Assembly: GCF_029525575.1 (NCBI RefSeq) | Contig: NZ_JAPDIA010000005.1 | Span: forward strand, 1-64,000 | Length of the DNA: 64,000 nt | Direction: 5' to 3' | Source of the DNA: Cohnella rhizosphaerae | GTDB lineage: Bacteria; Bacillota; Bacilli; Paenibacillales; Paenibacillaceae | Part shown: one piece after another, positions 58,036 through 64,000 of the stretch | Numbering within the stretch: the first letter of the stretch is position 1 | Layout of the letters: every line of letters begins with the position of its first letter | Translations under genes and position numbers: made by a program | The notes under the pieces: model-generated | What the model was told of the DNA's origin: nothing | Databases searched by the model: none | The model's input: only the letters and a program-made list of their open reading frames with translations

Positions 58036-58067
58036 AAAAAAACTGCCGGGCAGCTTGCCCGGCAGTT
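58036..58067 (-). terminator. terminator after rpoC
   Basis: On minus, AACTGCCGGGCA and the facing TGCCCGGCAGTT form a near-perfect stem (13 bp) followed by TTTTTTT. It ends rpoBC transcription and marks the other edge of the island. Confidence 0.92.
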
Positions 58068-58113
58068 GGCGATGCATGGCTTAAAACAAAGCTTTAGGCG
58101 ATGCAGCGGCGCA

Positions 58114-61731
<3,618 letters not shown>

Positions 61732-61868
61732 GGAGCAAGCCCTCCTTCATCGTGGCTCGGATTACGTTGCGATGGACGAACGGTCGTGACGATGTTCAGG
61801 TATCCGCGTCGGCGATGCGGCAGCCGGCCGCGCGCCAAGCGCGCGGTCCGGTCCGTCGCATGACGATC

Positions 61869-64000
<2,132 letters not shown>

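Overview
The window is one continuous piece of a GC-rich, Gram-positive, endospore-forming Bacillota chromosome, most likely Paenibacillaceae; Cohnella or Paenibacillus is my inference from gene content and codon use, not a database result. Evidence for this is the str, S10, spc and alpha ribosomal clusters in Bacillus order, zinc-type S14, an L7Ae-like gene beside rpsL, the sporulation and germination genes pdaB, kbaA, gerD and cwlD, lipoproteins, S-layer homology (SLH) domains, and no transposon or phage genes.

Layout. (1) 1-4870: an rRNA operon on the minus strand in the unusual transcribed order 16S, 5S, tRNA-Ile(GAT), tRNA-Ala(TGC), 23S (23S truncated by the window edge), with two candidate promoters and an inverted repeat around 16S. 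(2) 4924-10345: a small unknown gene, a SpoIIM-like membrane protein, pdaB and gerD on plus, kbaA, salA and cwlD on minus. (3) 10413-12315: sat-cysH sulfate-activation pair with its own promoter. (4) 12470-34962: rpsI-rplM, truA, the alpha/spc/S10 superoperon from rpsJ to rplQ with infA, map, adk and secY, then the str operon (rplGB-like, rpsL, rpsG, fusA, tuf). (5) About 35185-58035: a 23-kb accessory island between the str promoter and rpoC, a junction that is contiguous in Bacillus subtilis. (6) 58114-64000: rpoC and the 3' part of rpoB.

The island carries two large secreted DUF5722-type proteins, one ending in three SLH domains; a carbohydrate ABC system (lipoprotein binding protein, a beta-propeller-permease fusion, a second permease) with a GH106-like glycoside hydrolase in the same operon; a GntR/LacI-type regulator with matching candidate operators at its own and the transporter promoter; a Fur-controlled siderophore binding protein with two FecCD permeases; and an ABC ATPase with a small membrane protein. 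My inferred theme is capture and hydrolysis of an unidentified polysaccharide at the cell surface, with iron uptake alongside.

Sequence quality. At least thirteen genes, including essential adk, rpsJ, rplB, rpsK and rpsL, are broken by apparent +1 insertions, mostly in homopolymers. I treat these as base-calling errors and annotate the genes across the frameshifts.
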